64,000 nucleotides of DNA from NCBI GenBank assembly GCA_963691905.1, contig OY829893.1:992001-1056000 (forward strand), given 5' to 3'. Positions 1 to 10,200 of the stretch are shown in pieces; the stretch's first letter is position 1, and each line of letters opens with the position of its first letter. The stretch comes from QGON01 sp963691905. GTDB taxonomy: Bacteria; Pseudomonadota; Gammaproteobacteria; Chromatiales; Chromatiaceae. The notes under the pieces were generated by a model that made no database searches, was not told the DNA's origin, and saw only the letters and a list, made by a program, of their open reading frames with translations. The position numbers were made by a program, and so were the translations under genes.

Positions 1-1
1 G

Positions 2-1027
2 AATAGCCCCTTTTTATCCATCGAGACTTTTCGTCAGGCTTTTCTTTCCGGCCTTGAAGATCTCCTTGAGCAACCAGGGTTCGGTGTCTTTATCCTGGGT
101 CTTGCCAATGCGACTTTCGACCCCGAGATCCATGCAGCACTAAAAGCGCCTCTCCAACATCGTTTCCAACAGCTGGCGGAGATTTGCCGGGAAAGCCTCT
201 CCGGAGGGCGGGAGGTTCCCGCGGCCACGGACGATCTGGTGGTGTTTCTTAAATTGATGGCGATTGGTTTTGACGGGGTGGCGTTGACAGAGTTCCGTCA
301 GGCAGACGAATGGGAGCTACAGTTCAATCACATCCGGGCCTTCCGTCCGGCGCGGATGACAGGAGAAAAGGTTACCGGAATACATCGCCCCTTCGATCCC
401 CGGGGCTTCCATTTCAACAAGCCTTTTTTGCGTAAAGAGGTGTTTTGGGAGGGGGAGTTGCACGGATTGGAGGTCGAACTGCTCTACAACAAGTTTCCAT
501 TCGCCCAATTTCACGGCCTGCTGGTGCCGGAGCGGAGGGAGCGTGAGCCGCAGTATCTTTCACATCTCTATCATATCTATATCTGGAATCTGACCGAAGA
601 GTTGGGCGGATGCTTGCCGGGAGTCGGTTTCGGCTATAACAGTTACGGCGCCTTCGCTTCTGTCAATCATCTGCACTTCCAGATGTTTGTGCGGGAACAG
701 CCACTTCCTTTGGAAGCGGAACTGTGGGGGCACAATGGAGGGGAGGTGCCTTATCCGGTGGACTGCCTGCGCTTTGGCTCCGCGCCAGAGGCTTGGGTCT
801 ACCTGAACGAATTACACCGGGAAGGCACGAGCTACAATCTGATCTACCGTCCCGGTTGCCTCTACTGCCTGCGCCGCAGAAAACAGGGGAGTTATGAGCA
901 CGCCCCCTGGACCACCGGTTATGCCTGGTATGAAATGGCTGGCGGCGTAACGACAACCAATCGGGCGGATTACGACAACCTTGATGCTGCCGTCATCGAC
1001 GCTGAGTTGGCGAAGTTGCAGCTTTAA
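2..1027 (+). CDS. HIT-superfamily nucleotidyltransferase-like protein (5' end outside window)
   Basis: The frame is open from the left edge of the window, so the true start lies upstream and about 341 C-terminal residues are visible. The GTG near 239 is internal. A histidine-triad type motif, NHLHFQ, is encoded at 665-682. It resembles the H-x-H-x-Q motif of the galactose-1-phosphate uridylyltransferase / GDP-hexose phosphorylase branch of the HIT superfamily, which carries out nucleotidyl or phosphoryl transfer through a histidine. The motif lies inside a typical core with strands around 'FHGLLVPER' before it. Substrate cannot be told from the sequence. It converges with the small minus-strand gene ending at 1053. 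Family membership is fairly sure; the specific activity is not. Confidence 0.75.
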   Translation, partial: NSPFLSIETFRQAFLSGLEDLLEQPGFGVFILGLANATFDPEIHAALKAPLQHRFQQLAEICRESLSGGREVPAATDDLVVFLKLMAIGFDGVALTEFRQADEWELQFNHIRAFRPARMTGEKVTGIHRPFDPRGFHFNKPFLRKEVFWEGELHGLEVELLYNKFPFAQFHGLLVPERREREPQYLSHLYHIYIWNLTEELGGCLPGVGFGYNSYGAFASVNHLHFQMFVREQPLPLEAELWGHNGGEVPYPVDCLRFGSAPEAWVYLNELHREGTSYNLIYRPGCLYCLRRRKQGSYEHAPWTTGYAWYEMAGGVTTTNRADYDNLDAAVIDAELAKLQL

Positions 1028-1052
1028 CCTGAAATGAGGTTTCGGGTTACTC

Positions 1053-1283
1053 TCAGTCGAGCCACTGTTCCAGGTAGTAGAGTCGAAGCCCCTCAGAAGA
1101 CCGGGATGGCCCAACTACCCGGGCCGCATAGGTATTGTCAGCGGCATCTGCCCGATCCATCGCCTCCTCGGCGGATGCCACGACATCGACACAGTTTTCA
1201 GGAAAGCGATTACGGCGCCGGCTCGGCGTGAAAATAATGGCAAAACAGTTGTTTACGATGCTGACATCAGGGTCTTGCTGCAT
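1053..1283 (-). CDS. Small hypothetical protein, 76 aa
   Basis: This is a short reading frame on the minus strand beginning MQQDPD and ending YYLEQWLD. The frame also opens with an ATG ten codons earlier, at 1313, but the ATG at 1283 is preceded by GAGG with a 7-nt spacer and is the better start. The protein is soluble, with no signal peptide or membrane segment; it alternates a beta-rich first half (IVNNCFAIIFTP) with an Ala/Asp-rich helix and a basic middle. It is convergent with the HIT-like gene and divergent from the cytochrome c4 gene. I do not recognise the family. Coding potential rests on the ribosome binding site and plausible composition only. Confidence 0.5.
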   Translation of the reverse strand: MQQDPDVSIVNNCFAIIFTPSRRRNRFPENCVDVVASAEEAMDRADAADNTYAARVVGPSRSSEGLRLYYLEQWLD

Positions 1284-1363
1284 GTGGGTTCCTCGAAATA
1301 GCTGTCCCAACATACGCAGTGGCTCCGTGCTAGGACAAGCAACATAAGGTGAGTCCCGATATT

Positions 1364-1393
1364 TTGACCTTTATTAGAGGATTCTGGTATAGT
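1364..1393 (+). promoter_or_regulatory. Sigma-70 promoter of the cytochrome c4 gene
   Basis: TTGACC (1364-1369), an 18-nt spacer and TATAGT (1388-1393) preceded by TGG, which makes an extended -10. It predicts a leader of about 105 nt before the ATG at 1508. Confidence 0.6.
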
Positions 1394-1507
1394 TTCGCAG
1401 CTTTTTTATGGTTATCGGGTTCGACTGGAATCAAACCACAAACGGTGGTGTTTCCAGTTGGGGCCTGTTGAGAACTGAATCCAGGCACGAAAACAGCGGG
1501 ACTGAAC

Positions 1508-2116
1508 ATGAATAAATGGCTAGTAACTGTTTCCATCGCACTTGTGTTTGTCGCAAGCGGCGCCCAATCTGCTGGTGATGCCGAGGCCGGCAAGGGTAAA
1601 TCAACCGCCTGCATGGCATGCCACGGTCCTGATGGTAACAGTTTAAATGCCCAGTGGCCGAAACTGGCGGGTCAACACCCCAAGTACATAGAAAAACAGA
1701 TCAGGGATTTCAAGTCAGGCGCCCGTAAAGACCCACTGATGACGGCTCAGGCCGCGCCTCTGGCTGATCAGGATATCGCTGATCTCGCTGCTTACTTCAG
1801 CAGCCAGAAAAAGACCATGGGTACTGCCGCCGCAGATAAAGCGGAGTCAGGTGAGTCCCTCTATCGGGCCGGCAACGCTGGAACCGGCGTTGCTGCCTGC
1901 ATGGCATGCCACGGTCCTTCAGGCGCCGGCAACCCGGATGCAAACTTCCCTGCACTTGCTGGACAGCATGCGACCTACACTGAAAAGGCGTTGAAGGATT
2001 TCCGCTCTGCCGCCCGCACCAACGATGTCAGCCAAATGATGCAAGGTGTCGTTGCCCGCATGACTGATGCAGAGATTGCGGCAGTGGCTCAGTATATTCA
2101 GGGCCTGAATAAGTAA
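1508..2116 (+). CDS. Cytochrome c4, periplasmic dihaem protein
   Basis: The 202-residue product has a signal peptide (about residues 1-22, cleavage after ...GAQSA) and two homologous c-type domains, each with a CMACH haem-binding motif (Cys35-His39 and Cys131-His135). Both CMACHGP sites are followed by a KLAGQH or ALAGQH segment, as usual in the c4 family. Candidate axial methionines are in DPLM (Met78) and in QMM near the C terminus. Cytochrome c4 carries electrons in the periplasm from the bc1 complex to terminal oxidases, often cbb3 or other high-affinity types. The gene is monocistronic, with its own promoter and a strong terminator. Length and duplicated-domain layout are typical. Confidence 0.93.
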   Translation: MNKWLVTVSIALVFVASGAQSAGDAEAGKGKSTACMACHGPDGNSLNAQWPKLAGQHPKYIEKQIRDFKSGARKDPLMTAQAAPLADQDIADLAAYFSSQKKTMGTAAADKAESGESLYRAGNAGTGVAACMACHGPSGAGNPDANFPALAGQHATYTEKALKDFRSAARTNDVSQMMQGVVARMTDAEIAAVAQYIQGLNK

Positions 2117-2135
2117 AATCATGTCACGAATGGTG

Positions 2136-2162
2136 GAAAAGGCGGCCTCGGCCGCTTTTTTT
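2136..2162 (+). terminator. Rho-independent terminator after cytochrome c4
   Basis: Stem GCGGC / GCCGC (2142-2146 with 2151-2155) closes on a CTCG tetraloop, is extended by flanking A-T pairs, and is followed by seven T residues. Confidence 0.85.
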
Positions 2163-2266
2163 GTGGTTTTCGACCCGGATTCAAGTTTTTTCCACTATAT
2201 GCCGTAATATTGAAGATAGGGCGGAACATATCCCGGTTGACGGGGCAGGGCATGGGGTAATACCAG

Positions 2267-3070
2267 ATGCAGAGACAGATAGAGAGACACGGTGTGGGCA
2301 AGACGGATGGCCATCGCTTGCGTCTGCTCAGTTATAATATTCAGGCCGGCGTTGATACCCGCCGCTATCGGGAGTATGTCACCCATAGCTGGAAGCATCT
2401 TCTACCCCATCGCGACCGATTGGCAAACCTGAATCGTATTGCCCGTCTGCTCAAAGATTTCGATCTGGTGGGGCTGCAGGAGGTGGATTCAGGCAGCCTG
2501 CGCAGTGGCTTTCTGGATCAGACGGAGTATCTTGCCCAGCAGGCGGGTTTCCCCTATTGGTATAAACAGGTAAACCGTAGCCTGGGTAAACTGGCCCAGC
2601 ACAGCAACGGCGTCCTTAGCCGGGTGCATCCCAGCACCATTGTGGAACATCGCCTGCCAGGGCTTCCAGGTCGAGGCGCGATGTTGATGGAGTTTGCCAC
2701 CAGCGAAAAACCGCTGGGTGTCTGCATTATGCATCTGGCCCTGGGGCGGCGTGCGCGGTTGCGGCAGTTCTCCTATATCAGTGAGCTGGTGTCCCACTAC
2801 TCCCATCTGATCCTGATGGGGGACTTTAACTGTGGCTGCGGATCTCAGGAGTTCCGTTTCCTGATGGAGAATACTGATCTGCAGGGAACCTCCTGTGATC
2901 TCAAAACCTTTCCGAGTTGGCGACCCAATCGCAAACTGGATCATATTTTGGCATCTCCAAGTCTGCGTGTAGCCAAGGCCGAGGTGTTGGACTATGCCCA
3001 CTCTGATCATCTACCGATCAGTCTGGAAATCGAATTGCCGGCGAACGTAAGACTTGCCAAGGCAGCCTGA
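2267..3070 (+). CDS. Endonuclease/exonuclease/phosphatase (EEP) family protein
   Basis: The 267-residue cytosolic protein carries the EEP fold motifs in order: LLSYNIQ near the N terminus, LQEVD (metal-binding Glu), HSNGVLSR, MHLALG, MGDFNC (catalytic Asp/Asn pair), LDHILAS and the final SDHLPI (catalytic Asp-His). Members hydrolyse phosphodiester or phosphomonoester bonds in nucleic acids, phosphoinositides or sphingomyelin, so the substrate is not decided by these motifs. No signal peptide is visible. The ATG is preceded by a weak GGGG stretch; a start a few codons later would not remove any conserved motif. It stands alone between the cytochrome c4 terminator and the diguanylate cyclase gene. 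Confidence 0.85.
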   Translation: MQRQIERHGVGKTDGHRLRLLSYNIQAGVDTRRYREYVTHSWKHLLPHRDRLANLNRIARLLKDFDLVGLQEVDSGSLRSGFLDQTEYLAQQAGFPYWYKQVNRSLGKLAQHSNGVLSRVHPSTIVEHRLPGLPGRGAMLMEFATSEKPLGVCIMHLALGRRARLRQFSYISELVSHYSHLILMGDFNCGCGSQEFRFLMENTDLQGTSCDLKTFPSWRPNRKLDHILASPSLRVAKAEVLDYAHSDHLPISLEIELPANVRLAKAA

Positions 3071-3189
3071 TTGATACGTTGCTTTTCTTTCCTGCGCTGA
3101 TAATCTAGGGGACTGTCGGCAGGTATTTCGCTGCCAGGCAGAGACAACTGGGCGTAGGTGTTGGCGAACTTGTGAATCGCATCCTGCAT
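3007..3189 (-). CDS. Possible small hypothetical protein, 60 aa
   Basis: This minus-strand reading frame overlaps the last 64 bases of the EEP gene. Its first 40 codons look plausible in composition (hydrophilic, with a basic DYQRRKEKQR stretch), but there is no clear ribosome binding site in front of the ATG and the C-terminal third is antisense to the EEP gene. I do not recognise it. It may be noise. Confidence 0.22.
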   Translation of the reverse strand: MQDAIHKFANTYAQLSLPGSEIPADSPLDYQRRKEKQRINQAALASLTFAGNSISRLIGR

Positions 3190-3260
3190 GTAACTGGGTT
3201 ATTGATAAGTTGTTTGATGAGAGTCCTGTAGCGGGTTCTGGATTACAACCGAAGTATTTC

Positions 3261-4826
3261 ATGATGGCCGACGAAAAGGACTGGAAACAGGCATACCAGG
3301 AGTTGCTGTTGCAACATGAGCAGTCGCTGGATTCCCGTGCCGAAACCGAAGGCCTTCTGGTGCGCGCCATTACCCGTTTGACAGTTGCCGCCAGCGGGAT
3401 GGACCCCAATCTTGACCCTCATCTGAAAAGTATTTGTGACGCCGTTCGCAACGGTGTCAAACCCACCCTGAATGAGCGGCTGAATGCCCTTTCAGACAGT
3501 CTGGTTCATCAGTCGGACAGCGATGATTTTGCAGGGCCTGAGCCGCTGGAGATCTGTGGTCAGTTGATCTCGCGTCTTCAGCTGCCCAAGAGCGAAGTGT
3601 CCGAGGCTTCACGGCTTTTTAGCCATCTGTTGAGTGACCCCGTTCATGTTGCGGAGACCGAATTGGATCGCTTGGCGGCACTGTTGAATCATGCGGTTAC
3701 TGAGGGAACTCCCCCTAAGAGCGGTCTGTTTGGGCGTCTTCTCAGTAGCAGCAAGCAGGGTGACGGTGAAGGTGAAGGTGAAGGGGATACGCCTAACCAT
3801 ATGCTGATGGAGTTGTTGGATCGTGCCAGTTGGCCTGGGCACTGGGGCACTGATATCTCCGATTTTCAAAGCCGGTTGGCGGATAAACCTGCAGCGGATG
3901 AGTGGGTCAGGGTGTTGCGGGATCTGTTGGAGCTGACCTCTCGCTCCTATGGTGATGCCCAGTCAGAGATTCAGGAGACAGAAAGTTTTCTCGAAGAGTT
4001 GACCCGGCGCCTGCAGGAACTCGATACCTACCTTCGAAGTGGTCATGATAGTCGAGAAGTGGCGATAAAGAGTGGGCGTCGGCTGAATGTGGCAGTTGCC
4101 TCAGATGTGGATGGTATCCAATCCTCAGTGCGGGAAGCGACGGATCTTGGGCAGTTGAAGCGGACGGTTGCGGAGCGTCTGGATCACATACAGCTGAGTA
4201 TGGATCAGTTTCTCGCGGATGAAGAGCGGCGCTACCAAAATGCTGAAATCGAAGAGCGCGCCCTGCGGGAGCGTTTGCGGGAGATGGAGCAGGAATCGGA
4301 TGATATCCGTTTTCGCATGGTTGAGGCGCATCACCTTGCGCTGCAGGATGCGCTTACAGAGCTGCCGAACCGGTTGGCCTATGACGAGAGGGTCAGCCAG
4401 GAGTTTGCACGCTGGAAGAGGTTTGGAGAGCCGCTCTCCATGCTTGTCTGGGATGTGGATGACTTTAAGAAAATCAATGATCGTTATGGCCATCAGGCGG
4501 GTGACAGCGCCCTGAGAATCATTGCAAAAACACTCCAGAAAAGGCTTCGCGAAACGGATTTTATCGCTCGTTATGGTGGAGAGGAGTTTGTCACCCTGCT
4601 TTGTGGCACAGATCAGGACAAGGCGCTGAGCGTGGCGGAAGAGATGCGCGAGGCGGTCGGGGCGAGCGGATTCCATTCAGGCACCAAGGCAGTTCAGGTA
4701 TCCATCTCCTGCGGCATCAGCTGTTTTGAGGAGGGTGACACGGTCGAGGCTGTATTCGATCGCGCTGACAAGGCGCTCTACGCGGCCAAAGGTAAGGGGA
4801 AAAACTGCTGCAAAGTGGCCTCCTGA
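3261..4826 (+). CDS. Diguanylate cyclase with N-terminal helical/coiled-coil region
   Basis: The C-terminal third is a GGDEF domain with the active-site variant RYGGEEF (GGEEF at residues 456-460 counted from an ATG at 3210), predicting synthesis of cyclic di-GMP from two GTP. An inhibitory I-site RETD (447-450) sits exactly five residues before the active-site motif, so product feedback is likely. No EAL domain or membrane segment is seen. The first about 340 residues are alpha-helical with coiled-coil segments just before the GGDEF domain, as in cyclases of the DGCcoil type, plus a short Gly-Glu repeat near 3764-3787. The frame has an upstream ATG at 3210; the double ATG at 3261/3264, behind GAAG, starts nearer the recognisable domain (MADEKDWKQAYQE). 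Confidence 0.9.
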   Translation: MMADEKDWKQAYQELLLQHEQSLDSRAETEGLLVRAITRLTVAASGMDPNLDPHLKSICDAVRNGVKPTLNERLNALSDSLVHQSDSDDFAGPEPLEICGQLISRLQLPKSEVSEASRLFSHLLSDPVHVAETELDRLAALLNHAVTEGTPPKSGLFGRLLSSSKQGDGEGEGEGDTPNHMLMELLDRASWPGHWGTDISDFQSRLADKPAADEWVRVLRDLLELTSRSYGDAQSEIQETESFLEELTRRLQELDTYLRSGHDSREVAIKSGRRLNVAVASDVDGIQSSVREATDLGQLKRTVAERLDHIQLSMDQFLADEERRYQNAEIEERALRERLREMEQESDDIRFRMVEAHHLALQDALTELPNRLAYDERVSQEFARWKRFGEPLSMLVWDVDDFKKINDRYGHQAGDSALRIIAKTLQKRLRETDFIARYGGEEFVTLLCGTDQDKALSVAEEMREAVGASGFHSGTKAVQVSISCGISCFEEGDTVEAVFDRADKALYAAKGKGKNCCKVAS

Positions 4827-4858
4827 GCTCCATCCCTGACGACTACCCCATGAGCGGA

Positions 4859-5428
4859 TCAGCCATCCTGAATATAAAAATAGCACCAAGCCTTGTCATC
4901 ACCGCCCTGTAGTGCTTTGAGCAGTGCTGTCGAGGGCTGCGCCTCCTGGGGAAAGATATTCTCCACGAAGAGAAAGAAACGGCCTGTGCCTGCCGCCTGT
5001 CGCCAGTTGTAGGTTGCCGGGTTCTGCCGATTGCCGCAATGCGGGCATGTCGCCCGATAACTTTTTGGTTGTTTTGACCAGGCCTTTATCAGAGCCTCCC
5101 ACTGCGGGATGCGTTTACGGCACGCTTTACAGCTGGGTGCATTGCTGTTTTTTCCCCCTAGAAATACCGGATCAGTGTAGGGACCGTCTATCTTCAGATG
5201 ACAGAAGGGCTGGTTATCCTCTGTGGGTTTCAATTGTATGTAAGGTGAGCACCCCATGAATGTGACCAACTGCATGAAGCGCTCGCCCAGCAGATAATCC
5301 GCCTCGTTTTCCGGGAGGATGTGTGGGCCGATAAAATCGATGTCACTCAATCGTGCAAGCAGACCCGCCATGTCGGTTGGAACATAAAAAGCATCTTCCG
5401 GAGTCAGCACGAGGCGGCCTGTATGCAT
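4859..5428 (-). CDS. Hypothetical protein with four-cysteine zinc ribbon
   Basis: This 189-residue cytosolic protein is convergent with the diguanylate cyclase gene. It contains two CxxC pairs about 27 residues apart, SCKACRKR and TCPHCGNR, which look like a zinc-ribbon insert, and a further Cys in MGCSPYI. The N-terminal half resembles no enzyme I can name; the C-terminal end is aromatic (AWCYFYIQDG). Composition and codon use match the neighbours. The ATG lacks a strong ribosome binding site. No function is proposed. Confidence 0.65.
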   Translation of the reverse strand: MHTGRLVLTPEDAFYVPTDMAGLLARLSDIDFIGPHILPENEADYLLGERFMQLVTFMGCSPYIQLKPTEDNQPFCHLKIDGPYTDPVFLGGKNSNAPSCKACRKRIPQWEALIKAWSKQPKSYRATCPHCGNRQNPATYNWRQAAGTGRFFLFVENIFPQEAQPSTALLKALQGGDDKAWCYFYIQDG

Positions 5429-5519
5429 CTTTGAGATTCAGGGGATCAGTTGAGTGGGGATTGATCTTACCGCTATTTGCTGTACTTTGTTCAGGTGAAA
5501 TGGGCTAGCTCCAAAGCGG

Positions 5520-6827
5520 ATGAAGATGATGCCGAAACAGACAGTAAAAGAACAAAAACATCTTTTATCCACCTATTGGCCTGCGCTTGTGCTGGCGCTG
5601 CTCGCTTTTGGCGTCGCCTATCAGTTCGTTGTGCCCCCACCACCTAACCATCTGACTATTGCTGCGGGCAGCCCTGAAGGTGCTTACTATCAGTTCGCCC
5701 TGCGCTATAAGAAGATTCTGGCAAGGGAGAAGGTGCGGCTGGATATTCTAGAGACTGCGGGATCCATTGAAAACCTGGGGCTGCTGGAGCGGCATGATGC
5801 TCAAATAGGGTTTGTACAGGGTGGTACGGGGTCAGTTCGGACAACGGACGAGTTGCGCTCCCTGGGGGGTATCGAGTATGAACCCATGTGGGTCTTCTAT
5901 CGTGGGAATCAACCGCTTAGGCAGCTCACTGATGTAGCTGGAAAAAGGGTCGCAGTGGGTACTGACGGCAGTGGAACAAAGGCGCTGACGCTTTTTCTCT
6001 TGCGCGATAATGGTGTGGATGAAGAGGCGATTGAAACGGTTTCACTGGGTGGGCGGCAGGCGCTGGAGGCCTTGGTGAAGGGTGATGTGGAGATTGCAGT
6101 ATTCGTAGTCTCACCCACCGCCCCGCTGGTTCGAACGCTACTCGAGCAACCTGAGATCCATCTGATGAACTTCCGGCGGGTAGATGCCTATGCGCGTCGG
6201 CACCATTTTCTCTCCAGTGTCAATCTGCCGGAAGGCGCAATGGATCTGCAGACGAATATCCCTGCGGAATCCGTCAGCCTGCTGGCCCCGGTCGCCAATC
6301 TTGTGATGAACGATTCACTGCATCCGGCGTTGGCGGACCTGCTGCTGCAGGCGATGGATGAGGTGCATGGTAATGGTGGCTGGTTTGGGTCGCGGGGAGA
6401 TTTTCCCACCTCCGAGTTTCTGGAGTTTCCTCTTAGCGATGAGGCTGGCCGTTTCTATAAGCATGGAGCGCCTTTTCTGCAGCGCTACCTGCCATTTTGG
6501 GCGGCAACCCTGGTGGATCGTCTGAAAATCATGCTGCTGCCCCTGGTGATGGTTTTGTTGCCGCTCTTCAAACTCATGCCGCCGGTCTATAACTGGCGCA
6601 TGCGGGCCCGTATCTATCGCTGGTACAGTCAGTTGGAGGTGCTTGACGGCATGAGTCGTAAGTCGCTGACTCCAGAGCAAAAAGAGATTCTGTTGAAGGC
6701 GTTGCTCGATCTCAGGGAGGAGGTGATGAAGATTGATGTGCCCCTCTCTTTTTCCGGTCAGCTCTATGACTTGCGCATCCATATCAAGATGGTGCGAGGG
6801 GCTGTGATGGGGACAGATGATTCATGA
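5520..6827 (+). CDS. TAXI-family solute-binding protein, membrane anchored
   Basis: The 435-residue protein starts with an uncleaved-looking membrane segment (about residues 17-37), followed by a TAXI-type periplasmic binding domain recognisable from LTIAAGSPEGAYY, the SIENLGLL and IGFVQGGTG stretches, and VAVGTDGSGT. A second hydrophobic segment (about 335-355, MLLPLVMVLLPLF) near the C terminus leaves about 80 residues in the cytoplasm. TAXI proteins normally hand substrates such as glutamate or dicarboxylates to TRAP permeases, but no permease subunit is encoded nearby. The next gene, 392 bp away on the same strand, is a large hybrid kinase. A sensory role for this orphan binding protein is an inference from that neighbourhood. 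Start chosen at the first of three close ATG codons. Confidence 0.82.
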   Translation: MKMMPKQTVKEQKHLLSTYWPALVLALLAFGVAYQFVVPPPPNHLTIAAGSPEGAYYQFALRYKKILAREKVRLDILETAGSIENLGLLERHDAQIGFVQGGTGSVRTTDELRSLGGIEYEPMWVFYRGNQPLRQLTDVAGKRVAVGTDGSGTKALTLFLLRDNGVDEEAIETVSLGGRQALEALVKGDVEIAVFVVSPTAPLVRTLLEQPEIHLMNFRRVDAYARRHHFLSSVNLPEGAMDLQTNIPAESVSLLAPVANLVMNDSLHPALADLLLQAMDEVHGNGGWFGSRGDFPTSEFLEFPLSDEAGRFYKHGAPFLQRYLPFWAATLVDRLKIMLLPLVMVLLPLFKLMPPVYNWRMRARIYRWYSQLEVLDGMSRKSLTPEQKEILLKALLDLREEVMKIDVPLSFSGQLYDLRIHIKMVRGAVMGTDDS

Positions 6828-7219
6828 GTGCGTTTTTCTTCAGCATGCGCTGCCTCCGGCCGCCGCTGCTGTAATGATACATTTTATCCAAATATCGATA
6901 TATCAACGAGTTGTCGTTAAAGAAAGGTTGTTTTTTTGATGATGATCAAGCTGTTTCAGGTTACAGTATGTGGGCTGGTTCCGGTAATGGAGCGAATGAG
7001 CGTGACAAGTGCGCCACAGAGCGTGTAGCCACCCACTTAATACATATGGAAGTGATGCGTCGGGGCAGCCGCATTTAAGAAGTGATATGTTTTGGGGGCT
7101 GTCTTCGGTATGTTGATTTTTTGCGGACAAAGGCGATTTGCCGGCGCACATCTGTTCTTTTTGGCGGCACGACCTGAGATCGTTGTTCCCAGTACGCTTT
7201 TCAGAGAAGGTGCTGTGCA
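6828..7219 (+). other. Gene-free interval before the hybrid kinase
   Basis: I find no convincing gene, RNA or terminator here. The first 110 bases are AT-rich with a partial ATCGATAT palindrome near 6894. AAGG at 7206-7209 is the probable ribosome binding site of the kinase gene. A promoter for that gene presumably lies here but no clear sigma-70, sigma-54 or sigma-28 match was found. Confidence 0.4.
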
Positions 7220-10200
7220 ATGAAAGGGTTGAGGGGAAGCTCAGTAGGTTTCCAACTGATAGTCAACCTGCTTCTGATTTCTGTACTCGCTTTGACGATT
7301 GCGTTCACGCTGTTCTATTTTATCTCCCCGCTCTTTGCGGAGCCACATCTTCCCTCTGTTGCAACCCTGGTTGCGGTCTTCGGCGTTACCCTGGTTATCA
7401 TTCTGTTTGTTGCGTTTTGGATGGAAAAGCGGTTTTCCGTTCCTTTGGATCAACTGCTTGATGCACTGAAGTCACTCTCCAGTGACGGTGACTACACACA
7501 ACGTCTGAAACCCAGGCGGCGCACAGGATTTAGCAAACTCTACGAAGGCATCAATGATCTGTTGGAAGCGATTCAGCGTCGCGATGCCTCGATATCCGCG
7601 TACAGTTCGGACATGTCGCGTCTGGTTGAGGCGCGGACGAGTCAACTTAGCCGCGAGCATGTCGAGCTGGAAAAAAAGATACAGGACTTTGCCAGGGCAA
7701 AGAGCAGTGCAGAGGCTTCGAATCGGGCTAAATCCCGCTTTCTGGCGGATGCGACCCATGAAATCCGTGCTCCCATGAACGGCATGTTGGGCATGACCGA
7801 ACTGTTGTTGGGAACCCAGCTTGATGAGAAACAGTTTCACTATGCGAACACGATCCGTAATTCCGGCGGCACACTGCTCAATATCGTCAATGATCTGCTG
7901 GATTTCTCCAAGATCGAGGCAGGCAGGCTGGATCTGGAAACTGTCGATTTCGATCTCCGGATGTTGGTGGCAGAGACCTGCGAACTATTCAAAAAACCTG
8001 CACACCGCAAAGGCCTGAGTCTCGAATATGTGTTGCAAGAGGATGTTCCCGGCGGGATGCAGGGCGATCCCACGCGTCTGCGCCAGGTGCTGACCAATCT
8101 CCTGGGTAATGCCATCAAATTCACTGAAAGTGGCGAGGTCCGGCTTACTGTCAGTCGATTGGAGCATGGGGTGCAGGCGATACCGCTCTGTTTTCTGGTA
8201 ACCGATACAGGTATCGGAATTCCTGAAGAGAAACAGTCTGAAATATTTTCCGCCTTTACTCAGGCGGATGGTTCGACTTCCCGCTATTTCGGTGGAACGG
8301 GTCTGGGGCTCTCAATCTCACAGCAGTTATCTCAACTGATGGGAGGCTATATCACGGTGGAGAGTGAGCCGGGGTGTGGCAGCACTTTCCGCTTCACCGC
8401 CGGTTTTGCTGCTCCTTCAGAGAATTGGGAGAGTGAACAGAAATCTGCCGCTCAGACCGATGTGACTGCCGACAGTGTGGCCCTGCCGGTTTTTGCAGCC
8501 AGAGTACTGCTGGCTGAGGATAATCCGGTCAATCAGGAAGTGACGGAGGCCATGCTGCAACAGCTGGGATGCCAGGTCGACATCGTTACTGATGGGGAAC
8601 AGGCCATCGAGGCAGTACGCCGCCTCTCCTACGATCTGCTACTCATGGATATCCATATGCCGGAGTTGGACGGTATAGAAGCGACTCAGGCAATCAGACG
8701 GGCTGAAAGTGACTCGGATAAGCGGCTTGTTATCGTGGCGGCCACCGCCAGAACCTCGGCGCAGGATCTGGATCAATACCTCCAGCAGGGGCTGGATGAT
8801 TTTCTCGCCAAACCTTTTGAACTGACAGATCTGGCCAGTATGCTGGGACGGTGGCTTACTCCTGTGTCAGGTGAGCTGCCGGTAGCGGGTGATGAGCTGC
8901 AGGAGGGGCTGGATGAGTCCTCTTCGAAGGGCGCGCTGGTTCCACAAAAGTTGGAAAAATTGCGCACCCACTACAATGGGAAGCGGCAGGGTCGTTTCTC
9001 CCAACTCATAAAGATCTATCTTGAAAGCTCCCACAGACTGTTGGACAACCTCCTCGATGGCGTTGAGACCCTGGATGCAGGTGCCATCTCCCAGGCTGCG
9101 CACAGTCTGAGTTCCGCCAGCGGCAACCTGGCTGCAACCGAACTGGCCAGTCTCTGTAAGACCCTCGAACTGGAAGGCCGGGCAGGGCAGCTGGCTAATG
9201 CCCCGGAACGTCTGGCGGCCATTGAGGCGGAGTACGGTCGTGTCGGTGATGCCCTGCAAGGCTTGGTGCAGAAAGAGCTGGGAGCAGATGAGAGCGGTGA
9301 GGCTGGCAGTGAAAATCTGGGTGGCCCCAGGATTCTTATTGTGGATGACGAGATCACGGCAAGACAGATCGCCAAGGATGTGTTGGAGGATAGTGGCTTT
9401 GAGGTGCTGGAAGCAACCGAAGGGTATGAAGCCCTGGAGTTATTCGAGCAGGAGCAGCCTGACCTGGTGCTGCTGGATGTGGAGATGCCGCTGCTGGACG
9501 GGTTTGAGACCTGCCGCCGTATGAACCGACGGATGGAATCGAAGGACATCCCTATCGTCATGGTGACAGGTCGCGGTGACATCGAAGCGGTGGAGCGAGC
9601 CTACACCATGGGAGCCACAGACTTTGTCACCAAACCGGTGAAGTGGCCTGTACTGCTGCAGCGCATTAACTATATTCTGGCTTCTGCCGAGATCCTGGAG
9701 AAGCTCAGGCAGAATGAACGCAGTCTCGCCCATGCCCTGGAAGAGTTGCGCCGTAAACGGGATGAGGCACTCTCCGCAGTGAAGGCGCGCGGTGAATTCC
9801 TGGCCAACATGAGTCACGAGATCCGCACCCCGATGAATGGGGTGATGGGGATGTTGGCCCTGCTGGAAGATGCCGATCTGGAGGGCAAAGAGCGGGACTA
9901 CCTGGATACCGCGCGACGTTCCGCCGATTCCCTGCTGCACATCATCAACGACATACTCGATTTTTCCAAGATAGAAGCGGAAAAACTGACATTGGAGTGT
10001 GTGGATTTCGATCTTGGCCAATTGGTGGAGGAGACCGCATCGCTGTTCGTGGAATCCGCTAACAGTAAGGATCTGGAGTTGAACTGCTACATCGCAAACT
10101 CCATCTCCGGGATCTTCAGCGGTGATCCAACTCGCATCAGACAGGTGCTCTCCAATCTGGTGAGTAATGCCGTAAAGTTTACCAATCGTGGTGGAGTTTT

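Noticed and set aside
1410..1480. GGTTCGACTGG segment considered as a tRNA T-arm or tmRNA
   Set aside because: No acceptor or anticodon stem can be formed around it; it is the leader of the cytochrome c4 gene.
3764..3787. GGTGAA repeats in the diguanylate cyclase gene as a phase-variable tract
   Set aside because: The unit is six bases and in frame, so changes in copy number would not switch the gene off; it is a linker.
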